64,000 nt of DNA from Bacteroides ilei (GTDB taxonomy: Bacteria > Bacteroidota > Bacteroidia > Bacteroidales > Bacteroidaceae), in the NCBI RefSeq assembly GCF_900128495.1, contig NZ_LT635801.1, positions 2,878,691 to 2,942,690 on the forward strand. Direction: 5' to 3'. The position numbers were made by a program, and so were the translations under genes. A model generated the notes under the pieces. That model made no database searches and was not told the origin of the DNA. It saw nothing but the letters and a program-made list of their open reading frames with translations. Below, piece by piece: positions 56,310 to 64,000 of the stretch. Positions within the stretch are counted from its first letter, which is position 1; every line of letters begins with the position of its first letter.

Positions 56310-57584
56310 ATGAAACTTTTATTGTTAGGTTCAGGCGGACGCGAACATGCATTGGCATGGAAAATCGCTCAAAGCCCGAAAATAGAAAAACTGTACATCG
56401 CTCCGGGAAATGCCGGAACTCGTGAAGTGGGCGAAAACGTAGCTCTTAAAGCCGATGACTTTGAAGGCATAAAGAAATTCGTCATTGACAACGGAATCAA
56501 TATGGTAGTTGTAGGCCCTGAAGATCCCTTGGTAAAGGGTGTATACGATTTCTTCAAGAATGATGACGCCCTGAAGCAAATCCCGGTAATCGGTCCGTCA
56601 AAAGCCGGAGCCGTACTGGAAGGAAGCAAGGAATTCGCCAAAGGATTCATGCAACGCCACAACATTCCGACAGCCGGATATAAAAGTATAACAGCCGAAA
56701 ATCTGGAAGAAGGTCTGGCATTCCTCGAAACGCTGGAAGCTCCTTATGTGTTGAAAGCTGACGGACTATGTGCCGGCAAGGGTGTATTGATTCTACCTAC
56801 GTTGGAAGAAGCCAAGAAAGAACTGAAGGAAATGTTAGACGGTATGTTCGGAAACGCTTCCGCTACAGTAGTCATTGAAGAATTTTTAAGTGGTATCGAA
56901 TGTTCCGTATTCGTACTGACCGACGGTAAAAACTACAAGATTCTTCCTGAAGCAAAAGATTACAAGCGTATAGGTGAAGGCGATAAAGGTCTGAACACTG
57001 GAGGAATGGGATCTGTTTCCCCTGTTCCATTTGCCGATAAAAACTGGATGAAGAAGGTAGAAGACCGCATTATCCGTCCTACGGTTGAAGGCCTGGCAGC
57101 AGAAGGAATAGACTATAAAGGATTTATATTCTTCGGACTTATCAACGTAAAAGGTGAACCGATGGTCATTGAATACAATGTCCGTATGGGCGACCCGGAA
57201 ACCGAAAGCGTAATGTTACGTATCAAAAGTGATCTTGTCGATCTGTTCGAAGGTGTCGCAGCCGGCAACCTGGACGAAAAGACACTGGAAATAGACCCAC
57301 GTTCTGCCGTATGTGTCATGCTGGTTTCAGGCGGATATCCTGAAGCATACAAGAAGGGCTTCACCATAACCGGAATTGAAGATGCCAAAGCTGGAGGAAG
57401 CATCGTATTCCATGCCGGTACAGCCTTGAAGGATGACCAGACTGTAACCAATGGAGGGCGTGTCATCGCCGTCAGTTCGTACGGGACCGACAAAGAAGAA
57501 GCTCTGAAAACGTCATTTGCCAATGCCAGCAAAATCCATTTCGAAAAGAAATATTTCCGTTCGGATATCGGTTTTGACTTATAA
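56310..57584 (+). CDS. purD: Phosphoribosylamine-glycine ligase
   Basis: GAR synthetase, second step of de novo purine synthesis (phosphoribosylamine plus glycine and ATP). 424 residues, usual length. N-terminal GARS_N domain with [20 protein letters not shown], then ATP-grasp with [14 protein letters not shown] (about 149-162), [12 protein letters not shown] (about 190) and the metal-binding [13 protein letters not shown] (near 285-297). 27 bases follow the PTP gene. Probable first gene of a run with the two downstream membrane genes. Confidence 0.96.
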   Translation: MKLLLLGSGGREHALAWKIAQSPKIEKLYIAPGNAGTREVGENVALKADDFEGIKKFVIDNGINMVVVGPEDPLVKGVYDFFKNDDALKQIPVIGPSKAGAVLEGSKEFAKGFMQRHNIPTAGYKSITAENLEEGLAFLETLEAPYVLKADGLCAGKGVLILPTLEEAKKELKEMLDGMFGNASATVVIEEFLSGIECSVFVLTDGKNYKILPEAKDYKRIGEGDKGLNTGGMGSVSPVPFADKNWMKKVEDRIIRPTVEGLAAEGIDYKGFIFFGLINVKGEPMVIEYNVRMGDPETESVMLRIKSDLVDLFEGVAAGNLDEKTLEIDPRSAVCVMLVSGGYPEAYKKGFTITGIEDAKAGGSIVFHAGTALKDDQTVTNGGRVIAVSSYGTDKEEALKTSFANASKIHFEKKYFRSDIGFDL

Positions 57585-57586
57585 TC

Positions 57587-58525
57587 ATGCAAGCAAGAAA
57601 CAGATTTCAATATGACGTAGCTACGGGACGGGGCACCCTTCCCGTAGTTGCCCTCATCACCATATTGATATGGATGATATCGTCTGTACATAATTGGATC
57701 AACCTCGGTTCTTTGTTGTGTGCAGGCATCGTATCCTATCTCCTGATTGAAATGGATACGCATTTTGCTTTAATCCGCACACGTACAACCTTGCCATCTG
57801 TCCTGTTTCTTCTTTTTTATTGTGCATTGACTTTTCTACATAATTGGTCAATAGAATGTCTGATACCTGTATTCTTTCTGTTTACTTTGTCGGCATTATT
57901 CCAAAGCTACGAATTACCCAATGCATCTGTCACCATTTTCCATGCCTTTTTCTGGATAGGTATAGCTAGCTTGATTGTACCGAATTTTATCTGGCTGGCT
58001 CCGCTACTATACATACATATGATACCCTTGCGTTCATTGAATGGAAAAAGTTTCTTTGCCGGACTGATAGGTGTCAGCATACCTTATTGGTTTATCCTAT
58101 GCTATTATGTATATCAGAACAATCTGCAAGGATTTACAGATCTGGCCAGCAGACTGATACAATTCCAGCCGATAGATTATATGAATCTGCAGCCCTCTCA
58201 ATATGTATCATGGGCGGTAATCTTCATTTTATCTGCCACATTCATAGTCTTGTATCTGCAAACGGCCTATAAAGATAAAGTACAGACACGGATAACGTTA
58301 AAAGCAATCATACTCATTGGAGTATGGATACATATCTTCATATTCCTCCAACCTCAGCTGATCAATATCCTGTTACCAGTGACAATGATTCCAGCAGCCA
58401 TTATCGGCGGCCATGTATTGGCGCTCACATTTTCAAAAATTACGTATATCCTGTTGATAGTCACACTATCTCTCTGCGGATTACTTTGTCTCTTCAATTT
58501 ATGGATGCATTTATTCAGCTATTGA
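57587..58525 (+). CDS. Uncharacterised multi-pass membrane protein
   Basis: 312 residues, hydrophobic throughout with about eight predicted transmembrane segments (starting LPVVALITILIWMISSV near 18-33, then around 40, 70, 85, 120, 145, 165, 210, 240, 260 and 285; some may be half-segments). Opening MQARNRFQYDVATGRGTLP is polar. No catalytic motif recognised; it resembles in character, not proven homology, uncharacterised Bacteroidetes inner-membrane proteins. Starts 3 bases after purD and overlaps the following VTT-type gene by about 25 bases, so expression is coupled. Confidence 0.75.
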   Translation: MQARNRFQYDVATGRGTLPVVALITILIWMISSVHNWINLGSLLCAGIVSYLLIEMDTHFALIRTRTTLPSVLFLLFYCALTFLHNWSIECLIPVFFLFTLSALFQSYELPNASVTIFHAFFWIGIASLIVPNFIWLAPLLYIHMIPLRSLNGKSFFAGLIGVSIPYWFILCYYVYQNNLQGFTDLASRLIQFQPIDYMNLQPSQYVSWAVIFILSATFIVLYLQTAYKDKVQTRITLKAIILIGVWIHIFIFLQPQLINILLPVTMIPAAIIGGHVLALTFSKITYILLIVTLSLCGLLCLFNLWMHLFSY

Positions 58526-58962
58526 CCGATTGGGGATATTGGGGAATGTTTATCTCTGCTTTTCTGGCAGGAACTATTTTACCGTTCAGCTCGGAAGCTG
58601 TCCTCCTCGCCTGTATAGGATTAGGACTGGATCCTGTCCTATCAACGCTTTCGACAACCGCCGGAAACGCCCTGGGAGGACTTACCTGCTACTGGATCGG
58701 TCATCTGGGAAAAATGGAGTGGATACACAAATATTTTAAAGTAGACCAGAAACAATTGGACCGTGCCGTCCACTTTATTCATGGACGCGGATCATGGATG
58801 GCCTTATTTTCCTTTCTACCGGTTATAGGTGACGCCATCCTGATTGTATTGGGGCTGATGCGTGCCAACGTTTGGATTGTCTGTATCTCAATGACTATCG
58901 GAAAGCTAGCCAGATATGCTTTGCTGGTAGCAGCTACCTTAGGAATCATCAGCCTGTTTTGA
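58501..58962 (+). CDS. YqaA/DedA-like (VTT) small membrane protein
   Basis: The start is placed at 58501 (MDAFIQLLTDWGYWGMFIS) because it matches the YqaA-type N-terminus; an upstream frame exists but is inside the preceding gene. 153 residues with about four membrane helices, conserved LAGTILPFSSEAVLLA, GNALGGLTCYWIG and FLPVIGDAILIVLGLMR. Inner-membrane, probably a lipid transport or homeostasis type of the VTT/SNARE-associated superfamily; function of the YqaA branch is unknown. Confidence 0.8.
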   Translation: MDAFIQLLTDWGYWGMFISAFLAGTILPFSSEAVLLACIGLGLDPVLSTLSTTAGNALGGLTCYWIGHLGKMEWIHKYFKVDQKQLDRAVHFIHGRGSWMALFSFLPVIGDAILIVLGLMRANVWIVCISMTIGKLARYALLVAATLGIISLF

Positions 58963-58983
58963 ATTTTATAATTATAAATAAGG

Positions 58984-59640
58984 ATGTTACAAATTGAACA
59001 AACAGCCGACGGAAGTTACACCCTTTTCGTCCCTGAAATAAATGAACATTACCATTCGGTAAAAGGTGCTTTGACCGAATCGGAACACATATTTATCAAC
59101 ATGGGATTAAAGCATTCTTCCGTATTGTCTCCCCGTATTCTGGAAATAGGATTCGGTACAGGTCTAAATGCTTTTTTAACTCTGATCGAAGCCGAAAAAG
59201 AGCAAAAAAAGATTCATTATACAACTATTGAACGATACCCTATAACCAATGATTTAGCCGGCAAACTGACATATCCGGACCTGATATGCCCGGGAAAAGC
59301 CAAAGAATTCGCCGAACTTCACCGGGTTGATTGGAATACAGATATCATCATAACCCCTTATTTCACCATCAACAAGATAAAGGCCGACTTTACCTGTTAT
59401 CCGTTCAAAAAAGGATATGACATTATTTATTTCGATGCCTTTGCCCCGGAAAAACAACCGGAAATGTGGAGTCAGGAACTTTTCGACAAACTTTACGGAT
59501 GCTTAAACGAAAAAGGGATCCTTACCACTTATTGTGCCAAAGGCAGTGTAAGACGTATGCTCCAACACTCAGGATTCCTGGTAGAACGTCTGCCCGGTCC
59601 TCCCGGAGGCAAAAGAGAAATACTTCGGGCTACCAAATGA
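58984..59640 (+). CDS. mnmD: tRNA 5-aminomethyl-2-thiouridine methyltransferase (MnmD)
   Basis: 218 residues. SAM-binding motif LEIGFGTGLNAFLTL (about 52-66), and the DUF752 landmarks DIIYFDAFAPEKQPEMWS (about 145-162) and LPGPPGGKREILRA at the C-terminus. Methylates nm5U34 to mnm5U34; this is the stand-alone form without the MnmC FAD domain. Closely follows the VTT-type gene. Confidence 0.92.
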   Translation: MLQIEQTADGSYTLFVPEINEHYHSVKGALTESEHIFINMGLKHSSVLSPRILEIGFGTGLNAFLTLIEAEKEQKKIHYTTIERYPITNDLAGKLTYPDLICPGKAKEFAELHRVDWNTDIIITPYFTINKIKADFTCYPFKKGYDIIYFDAFAPEKQPEMWSQELFDKLYGCLNEKGILTTYCAKGSVRRMLQHSGFLVERLPGPPGGKREILRATK

Positions 59641-59673
59641 ACCTACTTTAAAGGCAGATTGGAAAGAATTGGT

Positions 59674-59681
59674 TATATTTG
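59674..59681 (+). promoter_or_regulatory. -7 element upstream of zinc-type substrate-binding protein gene
   Basis: TATATTTG matches TAnnTTTG. The start would be near 59688, beyond the ATG at 59679, so the ATG at 59703 is the start used for the next gene. Confidence 0.55.
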
Positions 59682-59702
59682 TCAACTATTAGAAAACCGC
59701 AT

Positions 59703-60575
59703 ATGAAAAAATATTTGTTTCTTGCATTGACATTACTGTTTTTGGTTTCCTGCAGGGGCAAACAACAGCAGGAACAACAACCCATACTGACCGTCACTAT
59801 CGAACCTTTACGATACTTCACAGAAGCTATTGCCGGTGACAAATTCAAGGTAGAAAGTATGGTACCGGAAGGAAACAATCCGGAAACTTATGATCCTACC
59901 CCCCAACAATTGGTTTCCTTAAGCAAAAGCCGGGCTTATCTCCGCATCGGTTATATCGGCTTTGAACAGATATGGATGGATAAACTGAAAAGCAATACTC
60001 CAGGCCTGACCGTTTTCGATACATCCGAAGGAATCATGTTGATAAAGGAAAATTGTTCTCACCACAACAACGGAAACAATCACGGACACTATCATGCAGA
60101 AGGAATAGAGCCTCATATATGGAATTCTGTAAAAAATGCACGGATCATAGCCGACAATATCTGTAAGATTTTAAGTTCGTTGGATACAGCCAATACAGCT
60201 TACTACCGGCAAAAACGGGACAGTCTGGATAACATCTTTGACAAGACAGAGAAACAGATCCAAGCCAATCTGCCTGACAGCTGCACATTTCTGATCTACC
60301 ATCCGGCACTTACCTATTTTGCACATGAATATGGTCTGACACAGATCAGTATTGAAGAAGGTGGGAAAGAACCGTCGCCCTCCCATCTCCAGAAACTGAT
60401 CAAAGAATGTCAGAACAGACTGGTCAATACCGTCTTTATCCAAAAAGAATTTGATACCCGGAATGCCGAACTCATAGCCAAAGAGATAAAGGCAAAAATA
60501 GTCCCTATAAATCCTTTAAACTATAACTGGCCGGATGAAATGATTCATATTTCACAAGCCCTAAGTAAAAAATGA
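59703..60575 (+). CDS. Zinc-type ABC transporter substrate-binding lipoprotein (ZnuA-like)
   Basis: 290 residues starting MKKYLFLALT; lipobox LVSC makes a lipoprotein. Cluster A-I fold: the region where family members place the first metal His reads VPEGNNPETYDPTP, with Glu in that position. A His-rich loop (ENCSHHNNGNNHGHYH) and EPHIWNS supply His ligands, and YHPALTYFAHEYGL the next. Binds Zn or Mn in the periplasm and delivers it to a permease that is not encoded next to it. Gene follows directly by the ATPase. Confidence 0.85.
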   Translation: MKKYLFLALTLLFLVSCRGKQQQEQQPILTVTIEPLRYFTEAIAGDKFKVESMVPEGNNPETYDPTPQQLVSLSKSRAYLRIGYIGFEQIWMDKLKSNTPGLTVFDTSEGIMLIKENCSHHNNGNNHGHYHAEGIEPHIWNSVKNARIIADNICKILSSLDTANTAYYRQKRDSLDNIFDKTEKQIQANLPDSCTFLIYHPALTYFAHEYGLTQISIEEGGKEPSPSHLQKLIKECQNRLVNTVFIQKEFDTRNAELIAKEIKAKIVPINPLNYNWPDEMIHISQALSKK

Positions 60576-60584
60576 CCTACCGAC

Positions 60585-61355
60585 ATGGACAAACAACCCA
60601 TCATACAACTGCACCATATTTCAGCCGCTTACGACAAAAAACAGGTCCTGGAGGATATAAATCTAACCGTATACGATAAAGATTTTTTAGGAGTGATAGG
60701 GCCTAATGGAGGAGGTAAAACAACTTTAATGAAAATTATCCTAGGACTATTATCTCCCACTCGTGGAGATATCCACTTCTTCCAGAACGGGATTGAAACG
60801 TCTGCCATCAGTATGGGATACCTGCCTCAGTATAGCAGCATTGACAAGAAATTTCCCATTTCTGTATACGATGTAGTTCTCTCAGGGCTCAACCGACAAA
60901 AATCATTGTTCCGGCGCTTTTCTCCACAACAACATGAACAGGTGCAACATACCATCACACGTATGGGATTAGACGGTCTGGAAAAACGTGCTATCGGACA
61001 ACTGAGCGGCGGGCAGCTTCAACGCGCCCTGCTGGGAAGGGCTTTGGTATCCAATCCCCAAGTAGTAATTCTTGATGAACCTAATACATATATAGACAAA
61101 CGTTTCGAAGCACAGCTTTACAAGCTGTTGGAAGAAATCAACCAACATTGTGCAATTATTCTGGTAAGCCATGATATCGGGACCGTACTACAGAATGTCA
61201 AGACCATTGCCTGTGTCAATGGTACATTAGATTACCACCCTGATACAGAACTTCCGAGTGAATGGCTGGAAGAACATTTCGGATGCCCTATTGATTTGGT
61301 CGGACATGGAAACCTTCCTCATCGAGTCCTAAAATGCCACCACCATAATCCCTGA
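60585..61355 (+). CDS. Metal ABC transporter ATP-binding protein (ZnuC-like)
   Basis: 256 residues. Walker A GPNGGGKTTLMK (about 39-50), Q-loop LPQYSS, ABC signature LSGGQLQRALLG (about 142-153), Walker B VVILDEPNTY (about 161-170) and the switch His in SHDIG. Ten bases after the substrate-binding gene. The next gene is not a permease. Confidence 0.93.
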   Translation: MDKQPIIQLHHISAAYDKKQVLEDINLTVYDKDFLGVIGPNGGGKTTLMKIILGLLSPTRGDIHFFQNGIETSAISMGYLPQYSSIDKKFPISVYDVVLSGLNRQKSLFRRFSPQQHEQVQHTITRMGLDGLEKRAIGQLSGGQLQRALLGRALVSNPQVVILDEPNTYIDKRFEAQLYKLLEEINQHCAIILVSHDIGTVLQNVKTIACVNGTLDYHPDTELPSEWLEEHFGCPIDLVGHGNLPHRVLKCHHHNP

Positions 61356-61434
61356 TCGGCACAACAGCCACTTTACTTGATATAAAAAAACGAAAAACCA
61401 TCCTAACGATATGATTCCCTGTAGCGAAAATCAC

Positions 61435-61442
61435 TATCTTTG
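61435..61442 (+). promoter_or_regulatory. -7 element upstream of DUF2723 gene
   Basis: TATCTTTG matches TAnnTTTG; the start would be near 61449, 35 bases before the ATG at 61484. Confidence 0.5.
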
Positions 61443-61483
61443 CGCACATCTATAGAATGTTAACGAGAAACCCAATAACTCAC

Positions 61484-64000
61484 ATGAAACAGTACAACAA
61501 GATTAACAATCTGGTAGGCTGGCTCACATTTATCATAGCTGCATTTACATATTGCATGACAATTGAACCTACTGCCAGTTTCTGGGATTGCCCCGAGTTT
61601 ATCACAACTGGATATAAACTGGAAGTCGGCCACCCACCAGGCGCACCTTTCTTCATGCTTACAGCCAATCTATTCAGCCAGTTTACCAGCGATCCGTCGC
61701 AGGTAGCCCGCATGGTCAATACAATGAGTGCACTTATGAGTGCCGCCTGTATACTTTTCTTATTCTGGAGTATCACACATCTGGCAAAAAAACTGATCTG
61801 CCCGAAGAATGAAGAAATGACAACAGGCAAACTCATCTCAATCATGGGCTCGGGTGTAGTAGGAGCATTAGCTTACACATGGAGTGATACATTCTGGTTC
61901 AGTGCTGTTGAAGGTGAAGTATATGCCTACTCCAGCTTGTTTACAGCCATCGTATTCTGGCTCATTCTGAAATGGGAAAACCGTGCCAATGAAGCCCATA
62001 GCGACCGTTGGTTGATTTTAATCGCATATCTGACAGGGTTATCAATCGGAGTACACCTGTTGAACCTGCTCTGTATCCCGGCAATTGTGCTGGTTTACTA
62101 TTACAAAAAGAATCCTACAGCAAATCTGAAAGGCAGTCTTTTGGCACTATGTGGCTCTATGGTATTGGTTGCAGCCGTATTATATGGAATTGTTCCCGGT
62201 ATCGTAAAAGTAGGTGGCTGGTTCGAACTGCTGTTCGTCAACGATTTCGGCTTTTCTTTCAATACGGGTCTGATTGTCTATATCATTGTCCTGGCAGCCA
62301 GCATTATCTGGGGAGTATATGAAAGCTATACCATACGCAGCCGCAAACGGATGAACATTTCCTTCCTGCTGACAATTGCCCTATTGGGTATCCCATTTTA
62401 TGGACACGGATGGAGCAGTGTGCTGATCGGTATTATCGTATTGGCTGTTCTTGCACTCTATCTCTTCGGAAACTTACCCGAAAAATACCGTGTATCTGCC
62501 CGTACCCTGAATACAGCCCTGCTATGCCTGATGATGATTGTTGTGGGCTATTCGTCCTATGCGGTAATTGTAATCCGTTCGTCTGCCAACACACCGATGG
62601 ACCAGAACTCTCCGGAAGATATCTTTACATTGGGAGAATACCTGGGACGTGAACAATATGGTACGCGCCCATTGTTCTATGGACAGACATACGCTTCTAA
62701 AATGGCCTTGAAAGAAGTTGATGGAGGCTGTATGTATGACGTAAGTGAAGGAGCTCCAGTATATCAACGTAAAGAGAAAGAACATCCTGGAGAAAAAGAC
62801 AGTTATGAAGTAATACGTAACAAGACCGAATACAAATATGCCCAGAATATGCTTTTCCCACGTATGTACAGTGATGCACATGCAAAAGCATATGAAGACT
62901 GGCTAGGTGGAGTAGAAGGCCGCATGGTTCCATACGACCAATGCGGTGAGATGATTATGGTGAAAATCCCTACCCAATGGGACAATATCAAGTTCTTCTT
63001 CATCTACCAGCTGAACTATATGTACTGGCGCTACTTTATGTGGAACTTTGCCGGACGCCAGAATGACATCCAGGGACAAGGTGAAATTGAACACGGCAAT
63101 TGGATTACCGGAATTCCGTTCATAGACCGATTCCTTGTAGGCGACCAGACACTATTACCGAGCGATTTAAAGAACAACAAAGGACATAACGTATTCTATT
63201 GTCTGCCTCTGATTCTGGGATTGATCGGTCTGTTCTGGCAGGCATACCGGGGAGAAAAAGGTATCCAGCAGTTCTGGATTGTATTTTTCCTTTTCTTCAT
63301 GACCGGTCTGGCCATCGTACTTTATCTGAACCAGACACCACAGCAACCTCGTGAACGGGATTATGCCTATGCAGGATCATTCTATGCATTTACGATATGG
63401 ATAGGTTTAGGTGTTGCTGCTATCTCCGAATGGCTGAAAAACAAAATGGGAGAAAAACCAGCTGCCATTCTGGCCAGTATTGTATGCGTGTTAGTCCCGA
63501 TCCAGATGGTCAGCCAAACATGGGACGACCATGACCGTAGCGGACGCTATACTTGCCGTGATTTCGGCCAGAACTACCTGAGCAGTGTACAAGACAAAGG
63601 TAATCCAATCCTCTTTACCAATGGCGATAATGATACATTCCCACTATGGTATAACCAAGAGACAGAAGGATTCCGTACCGACGTACGTGTTTGTAACTTG
63701 AGTTATCTGCAAACCGACTGGTACATCGACCAGATGCGTCGTCCGGCCTACGATTCTCCGTCTGTTCCAATCAACTGGGACCGTATCAACTACGTACAAG
63801 GGCACAACGAAGCAGTATATGTACGACCGGAAGCCATGGAAACTATCAATAACTACTATAAACAAAATCCGGAAGAAGCTAAAAAAGAATTCGGTGATAA
63901 TCCATACGAATTGAAGAATATCCTGAAATATTGGGTATTGGCTCCTAAAGAAGGGTTACAGATGATTCCGACAGACAGTATCGTCATCAAATTGGATAAA
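61484..64000 (+). CDS. DUF2723 family membrane protein, 3' end outside window
   Basis: The ATG at 61484 (MKQYNKINNLVGWLTF) opens a frame that stays open to the window edge, 839 codons. N-terminal half has multiple membrane helices and the DUF2723 landmarks EPTASFWDCPEF (about 26-37) and LEVGHPPGAPFFML (about 45-58); later the soluble-type stretch after about residue 550 with QQPRERDYAYAGSFYAF. The family includes eukaryotic TMEM260, an O-mannosyltransferase, so a glycosyltransferase of GT-C type is plausible but not proven for Bacteroidetes members. A short 128-base gap and own promoter separate it from the ATPase gene. Confidence 0.88.
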   Translation, partial: MKQYNKINNLVGWLTFIIAAFTYCMTIEPTASFWDCPEFITTGYKLEVGHPPGAPFFMLTANLFSQFTSDPSQVARMVNTMSALMSAACILFLFWSITHLAKKLICPKNEEMTTGKLISIMGSGVVGALAYTWSDTFWFSAVEGEVYAYSSLFTAIVFWLILKWENRANEAHSDRWLILIAYLTGLSIGVHLLNLLCIPAIVLVYYYKKNPTANLKGSLLALCGSMVLVAAVLYGIVPGIVKVGGWFELLFVNDFGFSFNTGLIVYIIVLAASIIWGVYESYTIRSRKRMNISFLLTIALLGIPFYGHGWSSVLIGIIVLAVLALYLFGNLPEKYRVSARTLNTALLCLMMIVVGYSSYAVIVIRSSANTPMDQNSPEDIFTLGEYLGREQYGTRPLFYGQTYASKMALKEVDGGCMYDVSEGAPVYQRKEKEHPGEKDSYEVIRNKTEYKYAQNMLFPRMYSDAHAKAYEDWLGGVEGRMVPYDQCGEMIMVKIPTQWDNIKFFFIYQLNYMYWRYFMWNFAGRQNDIQGQGEIEHGNWITGIPFIDRFLVGDQTLLPSDLKNNKGHNVFYCLPLILGLIGLFWQAYRGEKGIQQFWIVFFLFFMTGLAIVLYLNQTPQQPRERDYAYAGSFYAFTIWIGLGVAAISEWLKNKMGEKPAAILASIVCVLVPIQMVSQTWDDHDRSGRYTCRDFGQNYLSSVQDKGNPILFTNGDNDTFPLWYNQETEGFRTDVRVCNLSYLQTDWYIDQMRRPAYDSPSVPINWDRINYVQGHNEAVYVRPEAMETINNYYKQNPEEAKKEFGDNPYELKNILKYWVLAPKEGLQMIPTDSIVIKLDK

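Noticed and set aside
1..64000. CRISPR array, prophage, conjugative element, rRNA or tRNA cluster
   Set aside because: No regularly spaced repeats, no phage or transfer genes and no recognisable rRNA or tRNA sequence were seen on either strand.

Overview
The window looks like chromosomal DNA of a gut Bacteroidales species, of Bacteroides or Phocaeicola type. The evidence is several SusC/SusD (RagA/RagB) pairs with glycoside hydrolases, an ECF sigma/FecR-type anti-sigma pair, lipoboxes followed by Bacteroidetes-style residues, TTTG-N19-21-TAnnTTTG promoters instead of the E. coli type, weak Shine-Dalgarno signals, and IS66 and IS1380 elements of the kind common in Bacteroides. No rRNA, tRNA, CRISPR array, prophage or conjugation gene was recognised.

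Layout. 1-7.6 kb: housekeeping block with fabF (5' end outside the window), rnc, pfkA (reverse), a GH3-superfamily protein, and a translationally coupled pair (Ig-like lipoprotein and DUF3108 protein). 7.7-14.5 kb: reverse-strand susC-susD-S9 peptidase operon, better explained by peptide uptake than by glycan uptake. 14.8-16.3 kb: cysS. 16.4-28.1 kb: carbohydrate region with GH97, GH51 arabinofuranosidase, GH115 alpha-glucuronidase and a second susC/susD pair, whose susC carries a single-base frameshift. 28.1-30.3 kb: intergenic DNA around mnmA, with a short promoter-plus-terminator leader or sRNA candidate, a DnaA-box-like cluster and an unlisted 43-residue basic protein. 30.3-33.8 kb: a serine O-acetyltransferase gene split by a 2600-bp IS66-type element with an exact 8-bp target duplication. 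33.9-52.3 kb: a third polysaccharide-utilisation-type locus on the reverse strand (ECF sigma, FecR anti-sigma, STN-domain SusC, SusD, esterase, GH31, GH2). Its susD is cut into three pieces by a second IS66-type element (2533 bp, 8-bp duplication) and an IS1380-type element (1594 bp, 5-bp duplication). 52.4-64 kb: forward housekeeping block with an RlmL-like THUMP methyltransferase, prolyl tripeptidyl peptidase, purD, two small membrane proteins, mnmD, a zinc-type ABC substrate-binding protein and ATPase without an adjacent permease, and a DUF2723 membrane protein running off the right edge.

How it works together. Two of the three SusC/D systems and the serine acetyltransferase are broken as read. 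Removing each IS with one target-duplication copy restores an open frame in both split genes, so the insertions look recent and the ancestral genes can be reconstructed. The sigma/anti-sigma/SusC part of the third locus is visibly more A+T-rich than its neighbours and may be acquired. The third locus would probably be transcriptionally polar below susD. All functional calls come from reading motifs and domain order; no database search was run.
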